Shown in pieces: positions 21,656 to 31,489 of a stretch of DNA of 64,000 nucleotides. The position numbers were made by a program, and so were the translations under genes. The notes beneath the pieces were generated by a model, which worked only from the letters and a program-made list of their open reading frames with translations, did not search any database and was not told the origin of the DNA. Source of the DNA: Ferribacterium limneticum (GTDB lineage Bacteria; Pseudomonadota; Gammaproteobacteria; Burkholderiales; Rhodocyclaceae); assembly GCF_020510585.1 (NCBI RefSeq), contig NZ_CP075190.1:1116501-1180500 (forward strand), in the 5' to 3' direction. Position 1 is the first letter of the stretch. The number at the start of each line of letters is the position of its first letter.

Positions 21656-22252
21656 ATGGATTTTCAAACTGCGGTTTTCTTCTTCCTGTCGGCGATCCTG
21701 ATTTTTGCCAGCCTGCGCGTAATTACCGCGCGCAACCCGGTTCACGCCGCGCTGCATCTCATTCTTGCCTTCTTCACCTGCGGCGGCATCTGGGCTTTGT
21801 TGCAGGCTGAGTTTCTGGCGATTGCCATCATCCTCGTCTATGTCGGGGCGGTCATGGTGCTCTTCCTGTTTGTGGTGATGATGCTCGATATAAATATCGA
21901 CCGTATTCGGCAGGGCTTTTGGAATTATCTGCCGCTCGGAGCATTGCTGGGTTTGCTGATGGTTCTGGAAATGGGCTTGGTGCTTGGTAGCAAGTACTTC
22001 CAGATTCCTGCCGCGGAAGCCATGCTTCCGGCCGGTATCTCCAATACAAAGAGTATCGGTGCGCTGATGTTCACCGACTACGTCTATCCCTTCGAGCTGG
22101 CTTCGCTCATTCTGCTTGTCGGCATGATCGCGGCAATCGTGCTGACATACCGCGGTCCGAAGAAGTCCAAGTACACCAACCCGAATCAGCAGGTCTTCGT
22201 CAAGGCGAAGGATCGCGTGCGACTCCTGCAGATGCCGGTTGAAAAAGACTGA
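21656..22252 (+). CDS. nuoJ: NADH-quinone oxidoreductase subunit J
   Basis: Membrane subunit near the quinone site, about 198 residues with five hydrophobic helices; the typical [20 protein letters not shown] and [19 protein letters not shown] helices are present. Start set at ATG 21656 (MDFQTAVFF), which has AGGTG six bases upstream; an in-frame GTG at 21647 overlaps that site. Confidence 0.95.
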   Translation: MDFQTAVFFFLSAILIFASLRVITARNPVHAALHLILAFFTCGGIWALLQAEFLAIAIILVYVGAVMVLFLFVVMMLDINIDRIRQGFWNYLPLGALLGLLMVLEMGLVLGSKYFQIPAAEAMLPAGISNTKSIGALMFTDYVYPFELASLILLVGMIAAIVLTYRGPKKSKYTNPNQQVFVKAKDRVRLLQMPVEKD

Positions 22253-22266
22253 ACCCCGGGGAAACA

Positions 22267-22578
22267 ATGCTAACTCTCTCTCTCTCCCATTTCCTGATTC
22301 TGGGCGCGATACTTTTCGCGATCAGCGTGGTCGGTATCTTCCTGAACCGGAAGAACCTGCTGGTGCTGCTGATGGCCATCGAGTTGATGCTTCTTGCGGT
22401 CAACATGAATTTCGTGGCTTTTTCCCACTATCTGCAGGATCTCTCAGGTCAGATCTTCGTCTTCTTCATCCTGACTGTTGCCGCTGCCGAATCGGCGATC
22501 GGCCTGGCCATTCTGATCGTGCTGTTCCGCAACCTCAAGAGCATCCATGTGGATGACCTGGGCAGCCTGAAGGGTTAA
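22267..22578 (+). CDS. nuoK: NADH-quinone oxidoreductase subunit K
   Basis: Small Mrp-like membrane subunit of complex I. 103 residues with three helices; the buried glutamates used in proton transfer are seen in [13 protein letters not shown] and [13 protein letters not shown]. Fourteen bases after nuoJ and two before nuoL. Confidence 0.97.
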   Translation: MLTLSLSHFLILGAILFAISVVGIFLNRKNLLVLLMAIELMLLAVNMNFVAFSHYLQDLSGQIFVFFILTVAAAESAIGLAILIVLFRNLKSIHVDDLGSLKG

Positions 22579-22580
22579 AC

Positions 22581-24617
22581 ATGGAAATGCAAAAACTCTA
22601 CCTGCTCGTTCCTATGGCGCCGTTGGTCGGCGCCATGATTGCCGGCCTGTTCTGTCGCGTCATTCCACGCTGGGTTGCTCATACCGCAACCATCGCCGGT
22701 GTCGCCATCGCCTTTTTCGCGTCGGTCATCATCTTCAAGGATGTTCTGGCCGGCAATACATACAACGGTGCTGTCTATACCTGGCTGACCAGCGGCGACT
22801 ACAAATTCGAAGTTGGTTTCCTGATTGATACGCTGACCACCACCATGATGCTGGTCGTCACCTTCGTGTCGTTGATGGTACATATCTACACCATTGGCTA
22901 CATGCAGGAAGATCCGGGCTATAACCGCTTCTTCAGCTATATCTCGTTGTTTACCTTCTCCATGCTGATGCTGGTGATGAGCAACAACTTCATGCAGCTC
23001 TTCTTCGGCTGGGAAGCCGTGGGTCTGGTTTCCTACCTGCTGATCGGCTTCTGGTACACCCGCCCGACCGCCATCTTCGCCAACATGAAGGCCTTCCTGG
23101 TTAACCGTGTTGGTGACTTCGGTTTCATCCTTGGCATCGGTCTGGTGCTGGCACATTTCGGCTCGCTCGATTACAAAACAGTGTTTGAGAAAGCGCCGGA
23201 ACTGGCAGCAACCACCATCAATATCTGGGGTGCCGCAGACTGGTCCTTGATGTCCGTTACCTGTATCTGCTTGTTCATCGGCGCGATGGGTAAATCAGCT
23301 CAAGTTCCGCTGCATGTCTGGCTGCCAGACTCGATGGAAGGCCCAACGCCAATCTCCGCGCTGATTCACGCTGCAACCATGGTTACTGCCGGTATCTTCA
23401 TGGTCGCCCGGATGTCGCCGCTGTTCGAGTTGTCGACCACGGCACTCTCGTTCATCATCATTATTGGTGCGATCACTGCGCTGTTCATGGGCTTCCTGGG
23501 CATTATCCAGAACGATATCAAGCGCGTCGTCGCTTATTCGACGCTGTCGCAGTTGGGCTACATGACCGTTGCACTGGGTGCTTCGGCTTACTCGGTCGCC
23601 ATCTTCCACCTGATGACCCACGCCTTCTTCAAAGCATTGTTGTTCCTTGGCGCTGGTTCCGTGATCATCGGGATGCACCATGATCAGGACATCCGCAACA
23701 TGGGTGGTCTGCGCAAATATATGCCGATTACCTGGATTACCTCGCTGGTCGGTTCGCTGGCCTTGATCGGTACGCCTTTTATGTCCGGTTTCTATTCGAA
23801 GGATTCGATCATCGAAGCCGTTGCCTTGTCACATATTCCGGGTGCAGGCTTCGCGTACTTCGCTGTGCTGGCCGGCGTATTCGTTACCGCCTTCTATTCG
23901 TTCCGCATGTACTTCCTGGTCTTCCATGGTGAGGAGCGTTTCGGCAAGGCTGATGACGCACATCATCATGAGCATCACGGTGACCATGATGACGAAGAAA
24001 CCTCGCACGACCATCATCATGGTCTGGCGCCGGGTCAAAAGCCGCATGAAACACCTTGGGTTGTCACGCTGCCGCTCGTCTTGCTGGCTATCCCGTCAGT
24101 GGTCATTGGTTTTATTGCCATCGGCCCGATGGTTTTCGGCGACTACTTCAAGGGCGTCATCTTCATCGATCACCATGCCCATCCGGCAATGGAGCATCTT
24201 TCCGAGCACTTCCACGGCGCGGTCGCCATGGGCGTCCATTCGCTGACCAGCCTGCCGTTCATTCTGGCCCTGTCCGGTGTCGTGGTTTCGTGGTTCTTCT
24301 ACATGAAGCGTCCCGACATTCCGGCAGCCATTCAGCGTCGCTTCTCGGCCGTCCATACGCTGCTTGAGAACAAGTACTACTTCGACAAATTCAACGAGGT
24401 CGTATTCGCCGGTGGCGCTCGCCTTCTGGGCAAGGTGCTGTGGCGTGGCGGCGATGTTGCCATCATTGATGGCCTGATCGTCAATGGCTCGGCCAAGGTT
24501 GTTGGCTGGATCTCTTCCATTACCCGTCTGTTCCAGACCGGTTACGTCTATCACTACGCTTTCACCATGATCATCGGCGTCTTTGTGCTGATGACTCTGT
24601 GGATCAACCGCGCCTAA
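22581..24617 (+). CDS. nuoL: NADH-quinone oxidoreductase subunit L (antiporter-like)
   Basis: Distal proton-pumping subunit with the long lateral helix. 678 residues; conserved Glu in FFGWEAVGLVSYLLIGFW, Lys in MGKSAQVPLHVWLPDSMEGPTP, and the broken-helix region LIHAATMVTAGIF. Residues roughly 454-482 form a loop very rich in His, Asp and Glu (HHHEHHGDHDDEE... then HDHHHG). Similar His-rich loops occur in other betaproteobacterial NuoL proteins; its role is unknown. Confidence 0.97.
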   Translation: MEMQKLYLLVPMAPLVGAMIAGLFCRVIPRWVAHTATIAGVAIAFFASVIIFKDVLAGNTYNGAVYTWLTSGDYKFEVGFLIDTLTTTMMLVVTFVSLMVHIYTIGYMQEDPGYNRFFSYISLFTFSMLMLVMSNNFMQLFFGWEAVGLVSYLLIGFWYTRPTAIFANMKAFLVNRVGDFGFILGIGLVLAHFGSLDYKTVFEKAPELAATTINIWGAADWSLMSVTCICLFIGAMGKSAQVPLHVWLPDSMEGPTPISALIHAATMVTAGIFMVARMSPLFELSTTALSFIIIIGAITALFMGFLGIIQNDIKRVVAYSTLSQLGYMTVALGASAYSVAIFHLMTHAFFKALLFLGAGSVIIGMHHDQDIRNMGGLRKYMPITWITSLVGSLALIGTPFMSGFYSKDSIIEAVALSHIPGAGFAYFAVLAGVFVTAFYSFRMYFLVFHGEERFGKADDAHHHEHHGDHDDEETSHDHHHGLAPGQKPHETPWVVTLPLVLLAIPSVVIGFIAIGPMVFGDYFKGVIFIDHHAHPAMEHLSEHFHGAVAMGVHSLTSLPFILALSGVVVSWFFYMKRPDIPAAIQRRFSAVHTLLENKYYFDKFNEVVFAGGARLLGKVLWRGGDVAIIDGLIVNGSAKVVGWISSITRLFQTGYVYHYAFTMIIGVFVLMTLWINRA

Positions 24618-24650
24618 GCGTGAATAGTTCGCAGAAAAGCAAGGAATAAC

Positions 24651-26135
24651 ATGTCGACTTACCCGTTGCTGTCTCTCGCAATCTGGATCCCGATTTTCGC
24701 CGGACTGGTGGTGCTATCCACCGGTGGCGACCGGAACGCACCGCTGGCAAGAATGCTTTCGCTGGCCGGTGCCGTTGCCGGTTTCCTGATCACTATTCCG
24801 CTTTGGACTGGTTTCGATACCACCAACGGGGGCATGCAGTTCGTTGAACTCGGTTCCTGGATTCCGCGCTTCAACATCAATTACCACCTCGGGGTGGACG
24901 GCATCTCGATGCTGTTCGTCGTGCTGAACGCTTTCGTGACCATCATCGTGGTTGCCGCCGGTTGGGAAGTGGTCAAGACCAAGGTTGCCCAGTACAACGC
25001 TGCCTTCCTGATCATGTCCGGCCTGATGAACGGCATTTTTGCCTCACTTGATGGCGTGCTGTTCTACGTTTTCTTCGAAGCTTCGCTGATCCCGTTGTAC
25101 CTGATCATTGGTGTGTGGGGTGGCCCGAACCGGGTTTACGCCGCCTTCAAGTTCTTCCTCTACACGCTGTTCGGTTCGCTGCTTCTGCTGCTTTCCCTGA
25201 TGTATCTGTTCATCAATTCCGGCGGCAGCTTCTCGATTCTCGAATGGCACAAGATGCCGATCGGCCTTGGCCCGCAGATCTGGCTTTTCTTGGCGTTTCT
25301 GGTTGCCTTTGCCGTCAAGGTGCCGATGTGGCCGGTGCATACCTGGTTGCCGGATGCCCACGTCGAAGCGCCAACCGGCGGTTCCATCGTGCTGGCCGCG
25401 ATTGCACTGAAGCTGGGCGCCTATGGCTTTATCCGGTTCTCGCTGCCGATCCTGCCTGACGCCTCGCATGAGTTGTCCGCTTTGGTTCTGGGCATGTCGT
25501 TGATTGCTGTCGTCTATATCGGTTTTGTTGCCCTGGTTCAGGAAGACATGAAGAAACTGGTGGCCTATTCGTCCATCGCGCACATGGGTTTCGTGACCCT
25601 GGGCTTCTTCATGTTCAGTCCGCTCGCCGTTGAAGGCGCTCTGGTCCAGATGGTCTCCCATGGTTTTGTTGCCGGTGCCATGTTCTTCTGTATCGGTGTC
25701 ATGTACGACCGCGTGCATAGCCGACAGATCGCCGATTACGGCGGTGTGGTGAACACCATGCCAAAATTTGCTGCGCTGTTCATGCTGTTCTCCATGGCCA
25801 ATGCCGGTCTGCCGGCTACCTCGGGCTTTGTTGGCGAATTCATGGTCATCCTCGCCGCTACCAAGTTCAATTTCTGGGTGGCCTTTGCGGCCGCCACCTC
25901 GCTGATCGTCGGCGCCGCCTACACGCTGTGGATGTACAAACGCGTGGTTTTCGGCGATGTCACCAATCATCACGTGGCCGAACTGACCGATATCAACAAG
26001 CGCGAGTTCGCCATTCTCGGCGTACTGGCTCTCTGCACCCTGGGCATGGGTCTCTACCCGCAGCCTTTCACGGAAGTCATGCACGCCTCGGTCAATGACC
26101 TGTTGCGTCATGTCGCCATCAGCAAGATTCAATAA
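24651..26135 (+). CDS. nuoM: NADH-quinone oxidoreductase subunit M (antiporter-like)
   Basis: Proton-pumping membrane subunit. 494 residues, about 14 helices; conserved Glu in VFFEASLIPLYLIIGVWGG, Lys in FAVKVPMWPVHTWLPDAHVEAP and Lys in EDMKKLVAYSSIAHMG. Start ATG with AAGGAATA upstream, 33 bases after nuoL. Confidence 0.97.
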   Translation: MSTYPLLSLAIWIPIFAGLVVLSTGGDRNAPLARMLSLAGAVAGFLITIPLWTGFDTTNGGMQFVELGSWIPRFNINYHLGVDGISMLFVVLNAFVTIIVVAAGWEVVKTKVAQYNAAFLIMSGLMNGIFASLDGVLFYVFFEASLIPLYLIIGVWGGPNRVYAAFKFFLYTLFGSLLLLLSLMYLFINSGGSFSILEWHKMPIGLGPQIWLFLAFLVAFAVKVPMWPVHTWLPDAHVEAPTGGSIVLAAIALKLGAYGFIRFSLPILPDASHELSALVLGMSLIAVVYIGFVALVQEDMKKLVAYSSIAHMGFVTLGFFMFSPLAVEGALVQMVSHGFVAGAMFFCIGVMYDRVHSRQIADYGGVVNTMPKFAALFMLFSMANAGLPATSGFVGEFMVILAATKFNFWVAFAAATSLIVGAAYTLWMYKRVVFGDVTNHHVAELTDINKREFAILGVLALCTLGMGLYPQPFTEVMHASVNDLLRHVAISKIQ

Positions 26136-26147
26136 ACGGTAGCCGAC

Positions 26148-27626
26148 ATGTTCGACAATTTCGTTGTCCCCAACCTTCTGCCCGCAGCGCCGGAAATCTT
26201 TCTGACGGTGATGGCGCTGGCCATCCTGATGATCGACTTGCTGGTCAAGGATAGCCGCCGCACAGTTATCTTCGTGCTGACCCAACTGACGCTGATCGGT
26301 TGCGCCGCTATCCAGTTCGCAACGAGTACCGGTGATATCTCTTACACGTTCAGCAACATGTTCGTTGATGATCTGATGTCAGATCTGCTGAAGCTCTTCC
26401 TGTACATGACCATGGTCATCGTCATGTTCTACTCGCGTGGCTATGTCATTGATCGCGACTCGATGAACAAGGGCGAATACTACGTGCTGGCGCTGTTCGC
26501 GACGCTCGGCATGATGGTCATGATCTCCGCCAATCATTTCCTGACCATCTACATCGGCCTCGAACTGCTGTCGCTGTCGCTCTACGCCATGGTCGCCATG
26601 AACCGTGACTCGGTGCAGTCCACCGAAGCGGCGATGAAATACTTTGTCCTTGGTGCGCTGGCCTCCGGCCTGCTGCTCTACGGAATGTCGATGATCTACG
26701 GGGCGACCGGTACGCTGGAAATCACCGGCATTGCCGAGCGCCTGTACGGCGGCGGTGTAAACAAGAGCGTGATGGTCTTTGGCCTGGTCTTCCTGGTTGC
26801 CGGCCTCGCCTTCAAGCTCGGCGTCGTGCCGTTCCACATGTGGATTCCGGACGTCTATCACGGTGCGCCGACCTCGGTTACGCTGCTCATCGGCTCCGCT
26901 CCGAAGCTTGCTGCCTTCGCCATCGTCATGCGCCTGCTCGTCAATGGCCTGATCACCATGGCGGCCGATTGGCAGGCCATGCTGATCATTCTCTCCGTGC
27001 TCTCGATGGCCATCGGTAACCTTGCCGCCATCGCCCAGACCAACCTCAAGCGCATGCTGGCCTACTCCGCCATCTCGCACATGGGCTTCATGCTGCTTGG
27101 TATCGTTACCGGTGTGGTCAGCGGCGATGCCCGCTACGCGCTCAATGCCTACAGCTCGGCCATGTTCTACGTCATCGCCTACGTGCTGATGAGTGCCGGC
27201 ACTTTCGGCATGATCCTGCTCATGTCGCGGGCCGGGTTCGAAGCCGAGAACATCGAAGACTTCAAGGGCCTCAACAAGCGCAGCCCGTGGTTTGCCGGCA
27301 TCATGCTCATGCTCATGTTCTCGATGGCTGGCGTGCCGTTCTTCATCGGTTTCTTCGCCAAGTTCTCCGTCCTGCAGGCTGTCGTTGCCGCTGGCTACAT
27401 GTGGCTGGCCATCGTTGCCGTCCTCTTCTCGCTGATCGGTACCTTCTACTACCTGCGCGTCGTCAAGGTCATGTACTTCGATGCCCCGGCCGACGATACC
27501 CCGCTGGCCGCGCCGATGGACATGCGCATCCTGATTTCTGCCAACGGTCTGGCCGTCGCTGCCCTTGGCATCTTCCCGCAAGTCATCATGTCGCTGTGTG
27601 CCTACGCGCTGCTTCGTTCGCTCTGA
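26148..27626 (+). CDS. nuoN: NADH-quinone oxidoreductase subunit N (antiporter-like)
   Basis: Third antiporter-like pump subunit and last gene of the nuo operon. 492 residues; Glu in [17 protein letters not shown], Lys in [21 protein letters not shown] and Lys in [21 protein letters not shown] strong terminator follows 24 bases after the stop, so nuoA-N ends here. Confidence 0.97.
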   Translation: MFDNFVVPNLLPAAPEIFLTVMALAILMIDLLVKDSRRTVIFVLTQLTLIGCAAIQFATSTGDISYTFSNMFVDDLMSDLLKLFLYMTMVIVMFYSRGYVIDRDSMNKGEYYVLALFATLGMMVMISANHFLTIYIGLELLSLSLYAMVAMNRDSVQSTEAAMKYFVLGALASGLLLYGMSMIYGATGTLEITGIAERLYGGGVNKSVMVFGLVFLVAGLAFKLGVVPFHMWIPDVYHGAPTSVTLLIGSAPKLAAFAIVMRLLVNGLITMAADWQAMLIILSVLSMAIGNLAAIAQTNLKRMLAYSAISHMGFMLLGIVTGVVSGDARYALNAYSSAMFYVIAYVLMSAGTFGMILLMSRAGFEAENIEDFKGLNKRSPWFAGIMLMLMFSMAGVPFFIGFFAKFSVLQAVVAAGYMWLAIVAVLFSLIGTFYYLRVVKVMYFDAPADDTPLAAPMDMRILISANGLAVAALGIFPQVIMSLCAYALLRSL

Positions 27627-27649
27627 TGCTGCAGTGAAGTGATTCAATA

Positions 27650-27680
27650 AAACGCCCCGCCAGTCGGGGCGTTTCTTTTT
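27650..27680 (+). terminator. Intrinsic terminator of the nuo operon
   Basis: Stem AAACGCCCC (27650-27658) / GGGGCGTTT (27666-27674), then CTTTTT. Positioned between nuoN and the Nudix gene. Confidence 0.92.
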
Positions 27681-27692
27681 GTGGAGTTTGAA

Positions 27693-28235
27693 ATGTCGCA
27701 CGACGCTCACCTGATCGAATCCGAAGTCTCCTCCGAGAGTGTCTTCAAGGGGGCTTTGCTCAACGTCCGCAAGGATCGCGTACTACTGCCCAATGGCCAG
27801 GAATCGATCCGGGAATACATCGTTCACCCCGGCGCCGTTGTCATTCTCGCCTTCCTGCCCAACGGCAATCTGCTCTTCGAGCGCCAGTTCCGCTACCCGC
27901 TGCGCCGCGTCTTCCTCGAACTGCCGGCCGGCAAGATTGATCATGGCGAAGCCATCATCGACACCGCCCAGCGCGAACTCAAGGAAGAAACCGGCTACGT
28001 TGCCAGCGACTGGGAGTATCTCGGCGTGATGCACCCGTGCATCGGTTATTCCGACGAACGGATCGAAATCTTCACCGCCCGCGGCCTGCACCTGGCCGGG
28101 GAAAAACAGCTCGACCACAACGAATTCCTCGATGTCGTAGAACTCTCGCCGGCCGAAGCCAGGCAGGCGGTCTGGGATGGCCGCATTACCGACGCCAAGA
28201 CCATCACCTCATTGTTCTGGCTCGATAAGCCGTAA
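27693..28235 (+). CDS. Nudix hydrolase, ADP-ribose pyrophosphatase type
   Basis: Likely hydrolyses ADP-ribose or a related nucleoside diphosphate sugar to AMP plus a phosphosugar. 180 residues. The Nudix box is intact: Gly then GEAIIDTAQRELKEETGY, matching GX5EX7REUXEEXGU; the upstream FERQFRYPLRRVFLELPAGK is typical of the ADP-ribose branch (NudF-like). The start is ATG at 27693 with GGAG six bases upstream. It stands alone between two terminators. Confidence 0.88.
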   Translation: MSHDAHLIESEVSSESVFKGALLNVRKDRVLLPNGQESIREYIVHPGAVVILAFLPNGNLLFERQFRYPLRRVFLELPAGKIDHGEAIIDTAQRELKEETGYVASDWEYLGVMHPCIGYSDERIEIFTARGLHLAGEKQLDHNEFLDVVELSPAEARQAVWDGRITDAKTITSLFWLDKP

Positions 28236-28256
28236 ACCCGAGTCTTGAGCCGGTTC

Positions 28257-28303
28257 GTAGCGAATGCTACGGTCAACCGGAAAAAACAGCCAAAATTGAA
28301 ATC
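28257..28303 (+). repeat. Dispersed repeat copy 1 (hairpin + GGTCAACCGG + A-run)
   Basis: A 5-bp hairpin GTAGC-gaat-GCTAC (28257-28270) runs straight into GGTCAACCGGAAAAAACAGC and AAAATTGAAATC. The same unit appears on the reverse strand at 35222-35264 and in variant form at 41431-41470, 62001-62032 and inside several genes. It lies after the Nudix gene, before a bidirectional terminator. I do not recognise it as a named family. Confidence 0.8.
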
Positions 28304-28334
28304 TTGGTTGGGGCCTGAAATTGGTCCCCAAAGC

Positions 28335-28364
28335 AAAACGCCCCGGCATGACCGGGGCGTTTTT
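28335..28364. terminator. Bidirectional terminator between Nudix gene and nrdJ
   Basis: Stem AAAACGCCCCGG (28335-28346) / CCGGGGCGTTTT (28352-28363), five-base loop. A-tract on one side and T-tract on the other, so it can stop transcripts of the forward Nudix gene and the reverse nrdJ gene, which converge here. Confidence 0.93.
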
Positions 28365-28382
28365 GGTTGAGGCAGTCAGCAA

Positions 28383-31280
28383 TCAGCCACAGGTGCCTAC
28401 CGCGCCGCAGGCCGTACAGAAATCACAACCATCCTTGCGGATCATCGTGTGGTTGCCGCACTCGCCACAGAGCTTGCCTTGTGTCGGCAGGACCTTGTTG
28501 CTGGTCGAGTCTTCCGGTGCTTCGAGGATGCCCATCTGCTGCAGCGGGAAGCCGCTCTCGTCGAGAATGCCGAGCATGGCGTAGCGATGGATGATGAGCT
28601 GGGCGATGTAGGCGACGGTGGACGGGAAGGTCTGCTGTTTGCGCGAACCGGGCACGAAGGCCATGAAGTCGCCGAGCGGCTCGGAGTAGTCGATCAGCTT
28701 GCGCAGCTTCATGCCGATCCAGGCCGGATCGAGGACGCGCATGTCGAGCGAGAGCAGCTTGGAGAGGCCGTCCAGGGCGCGCGGGTAGTTGCCCGACAGC
28801 CACATCGAGTAAGGGCGGGTAACCCCGTCCGGCAGGGTGATTTCCTTGAGGCCGAGGACGAAATCTTCGCTGGTCGACGGATTGTTGATATCGACCGTCC
28901 AGGACAGCGTGCCGTCGGTGCCGGTCTTCGGCTCCTTGGCACTGAACAGGGCGTCCTTCACCGGCGTCGGGCCTTCGTGCTTGAAGGCGCCGAGCTGTTC
29001 GCAACGCCAGGCGATGACTTGGGCCATGGCGGATACCACGGACGGCACGCGCTTGCGCTCGCCGTGCGGTGGCATCGGCATTTCGAAGGAGTCGCCCGGC
29101 GTCTTGGCCAGAGCGTCGAGCTTCATTTGCAGCCAGGCGTGGTCGTTGGCGCGCATGTCCATGGACAGCGTCTTGGCGACGGCACCCAGGCCGCGTGGTT
29201 CGGCCGGGCCGTTGGCCCAGACTTCGAACGGCCAGGCGCGGCCTTCCGGTTCGACGTGGCCGACGAACAGTGCGAACTTGCCAATCGGTGAGTCGAGCAT
29301 GTAGGTCCAGCACAGGTTGCCTTCCGGCAGGTTCGGGCGGCCCGGCCAGCGCAGGCTGGCGAGCACCGGGGCCGGCAGGTTCTTGATCGACAGGCGGCGG
29401 TTGGCATCGGAAACGAAATCCTGTGGTGCCTTGGCTGCGTCAGCTTCGGTCTTGGCCGGTTCGGTCGAGGTGACGGAAAGCACGGAACCGAGCACGCTGT
29501 TCGGACGGTAGGTAGCCAGACCCTTGAGGCCGGATTTCCAGGCGCTCATGTAGAGATCCTGGAAGTCTTCGTACGGGTAGTCAGCCGGGACGTTGACTGT
29601 CTTTGAAATCGAGGTGTCGATGAACGGGGCGACCGCGGCAACCATGTCGCTGTGCGCCTGGGCGGAGATTTCCAGGGCCGTGACGAAGTACTCGGGCAGT
29701 TTGGAAATATCGCCGCCATGATGCTTGTACAGGCGCCAGGCGTAATCCTCTACCGAGTATTCCTTGATCGTGCCGTCCTGCATGCGCTTCTTGCGGCTGT
29801 AGGTCCAGGAGAACGGCGGTTCGATGCCGTTTGAGGCGTTATCGGCGAAGGCCAGCGAAATGGTGCCAGTCGGCGCGATGGACAGCAGGTGCGAGTTGCG
29901 CAGGCCGTGCTTGCGAATCTCGGCCTTGACGTCACCCGGCAGGCGGGAAGCGAAGTTGCCGCCAGACAGGTACAGTTCGGCGTTGAACAGCGGGAAGGCA
30001 CCGCGTTCCTTGGCCATTTCGACCGAGTACATGTAGGCCGTGTCGCGCATGAATTCGCTGATGCGGGCCGCCATGGCGCGGGCTTCCGGCTTGTCGTAGC
30101 GCAGGCGGAGCATGGCCAGCGCATCGCCGAGGCCGGTGTAGCCGAGGCCGACGCGGCGCTTGTTGGCGGCTTCCTGCTGCTGGCGTTCGAGCGGCCAGTG
30201 GGTCGCGTCGAGCACGTTGTCGAGCATGCGGGTCGAGATGCGGATGACTTCGGCAAAGGTGTCGAAATCGAACTCGGCCTGCTCGGAGAAGGCGTCTTTG
30301 ATGTACAGCGTCAGGTTGATCGAACCCAGGCAGCAGCAGCCGTACGGCGGCAGCGGCTGTTCAGCGCAGGGGTTGGTCGCCTCGATCACTTCGCAGTAAT
30401 TGAGGTTGTTGTCCTTGTTCATGCGGTCGAGGAACAGGATGCCCGGCTCGGCGTGGTCGTAGGTCGATTTCATGACCTGGTCCCACAGTTCGCGGGCGCG
30501 CAGCTTGCGGTACACCCACATGCCGTCCTCGCGCTGATAGGCACCGGCCGCACGCATCTCGGCATTCGGCTCGGCGCGGTGCAGCAGTTCGACGTCACCG
30601 TCGGCATCAACAGCTTGCATGAACGGGTCGGTGACGCCGATCGAGATGTTGAAATTGGTCAGGTCGCCCTTGTCCTTGGCGTGGATGAAAACTTCAATAT
30701 CCGGGTGGTCGCAGCGCAGCACGCCCATCTGGGCGCCACGGCGGGCGCCGGCCGATTCGACGGTTTCGCACGAGCGGTCGAAAACACGCATGTACGACAC
30801 CGGGCCGGAAGCGCGCGACTGGGTACCCTTGACGCGGGCGCCTTGCGGGCGGATGGAGGAAAAATCGTAGCCGACGCCGCCACCACGACGCATCGTTTCA
30901 GCGGCTTGGGCCAGTGCCGTGTAGATGCCGGGCTTGCCATCGGTGTTTTCGACGATGGAGTCGCCAACCGGCTGCACGAAACAGTTGATCAGCGTCGCCT
31001 GGAGGTCGGTACCGGCGGCCGAGTTGATGCGGCCGGCTGGAATGAAGCCGTTTTCCTGGGCCCACAGGAACTTCGATTCCCAATGGGCGCGATCTGCTTC
31101 CTGCTCGACTTGGGCCAGCGCGTAGGCAACGCGACGGCGCACGTCATGAACGTTGGTTTCCTTGCCCTTGGCGTACTTCTCGATGAGCACTTCGGCGGAA
31201 ATTTCCTGCTCCGGCAGCGGCGCGAATTGCGGTGGTGCGGGAATGTCAGTCAGCGAAAGCTGTTCGGCGATTTTGCTCAT
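28383..31280 (-). CDS. nrdJ: Adenosylcobalamin-dependent (class II) ribonucleoside-diphosphate reductase
   Basis: Reduces ribonucleotides to deoxyribonucleotides with a radical made from coenzyme B12, so it works with or without oxygen. 965 residues. Visible: N-terminal [12 protein letters not shown] and [14 protein letters not shown], the active-site block [16 protein letters not shown] with the Asn-Cys-Glu triad, and [20 protein letters not shown]. The C-terminal part holds two similar TSCPD-type repeats (about residues 660-760 and 800-900; compare [18 protein letters not shown] with [18 protein letters not shown]). It ends in a CGECG..C.FCTACG zinc-ribbon-like tail carrying the redox cysteines. 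GAGGAG precedes the ATG. Two NrdR-like boxes lie upstream. Confidence 0.95.
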   Translation of the reverse strand: MSKIAEQLSLTDIPAPPQFAPLPEQEISAEVLIEKYAKGKETNVHDVRRRVAYALAQVEQEADRAHWESKFLWAQENGFIPAGRINSAAGTDLQATLINCFVQPVGDSIVENTDGKPGIYTALAQAAETMRRGGGVGYDFSSIRPQGARVKGTQSRASGPVSYMRVFDRSCETVESAGARRGAQMGVLRCDHPDIEVFIHAKDKGDLTNFNISIGVTDPFMQAVDADGDVELLHRAEPNAEMRAAGAYQREDGMWVYRKLRARELWDQVMKSTYDHAEPGILFLDRMNKDNNLNYCEVIEATNPCAEQPLPPYGCCCLGSINLTLYIKDAFSEQAEFDFDTFAEVIRISTRMLDNVLDATHWPLERQQQEAANKRRVGLGYTGLGDALAMLRLRYDKPEARAMAARISEFMRDTAYMYSVEMAKERGAFPLFNAELYLSGGNFASRLPGDVKAEIRKHGLRNSHLLSIAPTGTISLAFADNASNGIEPPFSWTYSRKKRMQDGTIKEYSVEDYAWRLYKHHGGDISKLPEYFVTALEISAQAHSDMVAAVAPFIDTSISKTVNVPADYPYEDFQDLYMSAWKSGLKGLATYRPNSVLGSVLSVTSTEPAKTEADAAKAPQDFVSDANRRLSIKNLPAPVLASLRWPGRPNLPEGNLCWTYMLDSPIGKFALFVGHVEPEGRAWPFEVWANGPAEPRGLGAVAKTLSMDMRANDHAWLQMKLDALAKTPGDSFEMPMPPHGERKRVPSVVSAMAQVIAWRCEQLGAFKHEGPTPVKDALFSAKEPKTGTDGTLSWTVDINNPSTSEDFVLGLKEITLPDGVTRPYSMWLSGNYPRALDGLSKLLSLDMRVLDPAWIGMKLRKLIDYSEPLGDFMAFVPGSRKQQTFPSTVAYIAQLIIHRYAMLGILDESGFPLQQMGILEAPEDSTSNKVLPTQGKLCGECGNHTMIRKDGCDFCTACGAVGTCG

Positions 31281-31340
31281 CCAAGGCTCCTCTACAAAAT
31301 TCGGATTTTTTTGGGTTGTTAATTTTCGAATGTTGCAAAG

Positions 31341-31387
31341 CTACTAGATATAGTGCTCGAAGGCAATATCTTGACTAGATACGGTGT
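31341..31387 (-). promoter_or_regulatory. Tandem NrdR-like boxes upstream of nrdJ
   Basis: Two sites resembling the NrdR box (ACACWATATATWGTGT): 31341-31356 (CTACTAGATATAGTGC, 12 of 16 matches) and 31372-31387 (TGACTAGATACGGTGT, 11 of 16). Their starts are 31 bases apart, the three-turn spacing usual for NrdR. They lie 61 bases and more upstream of the nrdJ ATG, where the promoter should be. NrdR would repress nrdJ when dATP/ATP levels are high. Confidence 0.7.
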
Positions 31388-31432
31388 TTCGTGTGTTCCC
31401 TTTTGTCGATGCTGTTGGGGTAAAAAAAGCCC

Positions 31433-31472
31433 GAAAAAACAATGCCCCGGCCGCATTTGGCGACCGGGGCAT
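31433..31472 (-). terminator. Intrinsic terminator of the pta-ackA operon
   Basis: Stem ATGCCCCGG / CCGGGGCAT (31442-31450 and 31464-31472) followed, in reverse orientation, by TTGTTTTTTCGG and a further T-run. It lies just after the ackA stop and before the nrdJ promoter region. Confidence 0.88.
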
Positions 31473-31489
31473 GGCGAAAAATATTTTTC

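Noticed and set aside
29889..31322. Forward open frame of about 477 codons opposite nrdJ
   Set aside because: Shadow of the NrdJ coding strand; no recognisable domain and no ribosome binding site.
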